NCBI GenBank assembly: GCA_021157745.1
Contig: JAGGWA010000042.1
Coordinates: 1 to 5,080 of the forward strand
Length of the DNA stretch: 5,080 nt
Direction of reading: 5' to 3'
Source: Thermoplasmata archaeon
GTDB lineage: Archaea > Thermoplasmatota > E2 > UBA202 > JdFR-43
Below, one piece after another: positions 4,210 to 5,080 of the stretch (position 1 is its first letter; the number at the start of each line of letters is the position of its first letter). The translations under genes were made by a program, and so were the position numbers. The notes beneath the pieces were generated by a model. The model ran no database searches. It saw only the letters and a list, made by a program, of their open reading frames with translations, and had not been told where the DNA came from.

Positions 4210-5080
4210 ATGGATGGAAATTTTTTCATTAAAACAAAAATAATATTTGGAAGGGATAGCATAGAAAGACTCTCTGTAGATGGCGAGAAAGCGGTGATAT
4301 TTTCCTCCAATTCAATGCTGAAATATGGTTTTACCAACGAGGTTATAGATGCAATAAATATGTCATATTTTCTCATAAAGGACATAAAGCCCGAGCCAGA
4401 AGAAAAAGAAATTGGAAAGTACGTTGAGGTGCTTGAAAAACAAAAGCCAGATGTTATAGTTGCAATAGGCGGAGGGAGCGTTATAGACACTGCAAAAGCG
4501 GCTCTGTATCATTATAAAAAAGCAAAACTTGTTGCAATTCCTTCCACAAGCGGTAGTGGAAGCGAAGTTACGATGGCGAGTGTTATTTCAAAAAATAGAT
4601 TGAAATATAGTATCGTTGCCAAACATATTGCTCCTTCCTTGGCCATCCTTGATCCAAGACTGCCAGAAAAAATGCCATCCAGTTTAGCTGCCATTACTGG
4701 AATGGATGCCTTGGCGCATGCAATAGAATCATATGTTTCCAGAATTTCTTCCCCTTTCTCAAAAGCATATTCCATTAAGGCAATAAAAGATATATTCGAA
4801 TATCTACCAGAATCAGTTAATGGAGGGGGAGAAGCAAGAGAAAAAATGCATTATGCAGCTTGCATGGCAGGTATAGCCATTTCAAATGCCCGCGTTGGAA
4901 TATGCCATGTAATGACTCACAAGCTTGGCATATTCAACATTCCACACGGCTTGGCGGTGGCATTGTTGCTTGAAGAAACGATGAAATTCAACATGCAGAA
5001 TAAAAAAGCAAGAAAAGAATACGATATGATTGCAAAGGAAATTGGATTGAAAAATGGTGATGAATTGATAGAAAAAATAA
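4210..5080 (+). CDS. iron-containing alcohol dehydrogenase, PduQ/EutG-like (3' end outside window)
   Basis: This is an NAD(P)-dependent group III (iron) alcohol dehydrogenase, interconverting an alcohol and an aldehyde or ketone in the cytoplasm. The window holds the first 290 residues and family members are usually about 360-400, so the C-terminal part of the helical domain is missing. The nucleotide-binding signature GGGSVIDTAK is at 87-96 and PSTSGSGSEVT at 111-121. The metal ligands, by analogy to FucO D196/H200/H263/H277, are D166 and H170 in GMDALAHAIESY, H233 in CHVMTH and H246 in IPHG. The catalytic-site histidine is H237. The short loop between the two N-terminal signatures, together with EAREKMHYAACMAGIA (208-223), resembles PduQ/EutG-type enzymes more than FucO. 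Its Fe-ADH motifs make archaeal glycerol-1-phosphate dehydrogenase, a distant relative, unlikely. The start is bounded by an in-frame stop at 4189, leaving ATG 4210 as the first AUG. Substrate cannot be told from sequence. Confidence 0.93.
   Translation, partial: MDGNFFIKTKIIFGRDSIERLSVDGEKAVIFSSNSMLKYGFTNEVIDAINMSYFLIKDIKPEPEEKEIGKYVEVLEKQKPDVIVAIGGGSVIDTAKAALYHYKKAKLVAIPSTSGSGSEVTMASVISKNRLKYSIVAKHIAPSLAILDPRLPEKMPSSLAAITGMDALAHAIESYVSRISSPFSKAYSIKAIKDIFEYLPESVNGGGEAREKMHYAACMAGIAISNARVGICHVMTHKLGIFNIPHGLAVALLLEETMKFNMQNKKARKEYDMIAKEIGLKNGDELIEKI

Noticed and set aside
4210..5080. Glycerol-1-phosphate dehydrogenase (archaeal lipid enzyme)
   Set aside because: It is a distant relative, but the PSTSGSGSEVT, GMDALAHAIE and CHVMTH...IPHG motifs are those of iron alcohol dehydrogenases.

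Overview
The window looks like an ordinary chromosomal stretch from an AT-rich euryarchaeon. Four lines of evidence support this. The tRNA carries an archaeal-type intron with a bulge-helix-bulge splice site. Genes are preceded by TTTATATA-like boxes about 25 bases before their inferred transcription starts. The tRNA gene has no encoded CCA. The large surface protein ends in a PGF-CTERM tripartite tail, the kind of signal processed by archaeosortase. About 81% of the tRNA stem pairs are G-C in an otherwise AT-rich context, which hints weakly at growth at raised temperature. A Thermoplasmata-like or related lineage would fit, but the sequence alone does not settle it.

Layout. Positions 6-106 (minus) hold a tRNA with anticodon CAU, most likely elongator tRNA-Met, with a 26-base intron after position 37. 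A divergent promoter region at about 107-175 separates it from a small plus-strand gene (176-457) for a free-standing ATP-cone domain, the nucleotide-sensing module of ribonucleotide reductases and NrdR, here with nothing attached. The 174-base gap at 458-631 is the most structured non-coding DNA in the window. It has a 16-base direct repeat with 40-base periodicity whose second copy contains the TATA box, a 16-base palindrome on the predicted transcription start, and a leader of about 70 bases with a purine-rich ribosome-binding site. The leader feeds a 1171-residue secreted protein (632-4147) with a signal peptide, a chain of Ig-like beta-sandwich domains, about 37 N-glycosylation sequons and the C-terminal sorting tail. 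It is a candidate S-layer or other major envelope glycoprotein. A T-rich terminator follows, then a separate promoter and an iron-dependent alcohol dehydrogenase of the PduQ/EutG-like type (4210 onward), cut off by the window's right edge with all four metal ligands present.

The genes do not look like one pathway or operon. Each has its own promoter signal, and the gaps hold T-rich stretches. The ATP-cone gene and probably the dehydrogenase gene appear leaderless, while the surface protein gene has a structured leader and a Shine-Dalgarno-like site. I see no CRISPR array, insertion sequence, integrase, toxin-antitoxin pair or defence cassette, and no convincing undescribed system. The points most worth a second look are the orphan ATP-cone protein, the promoter architecture of the surface gene, and the abrupt loss of glycosylation sequons in the membrane-proximal fifth of the surface protein.
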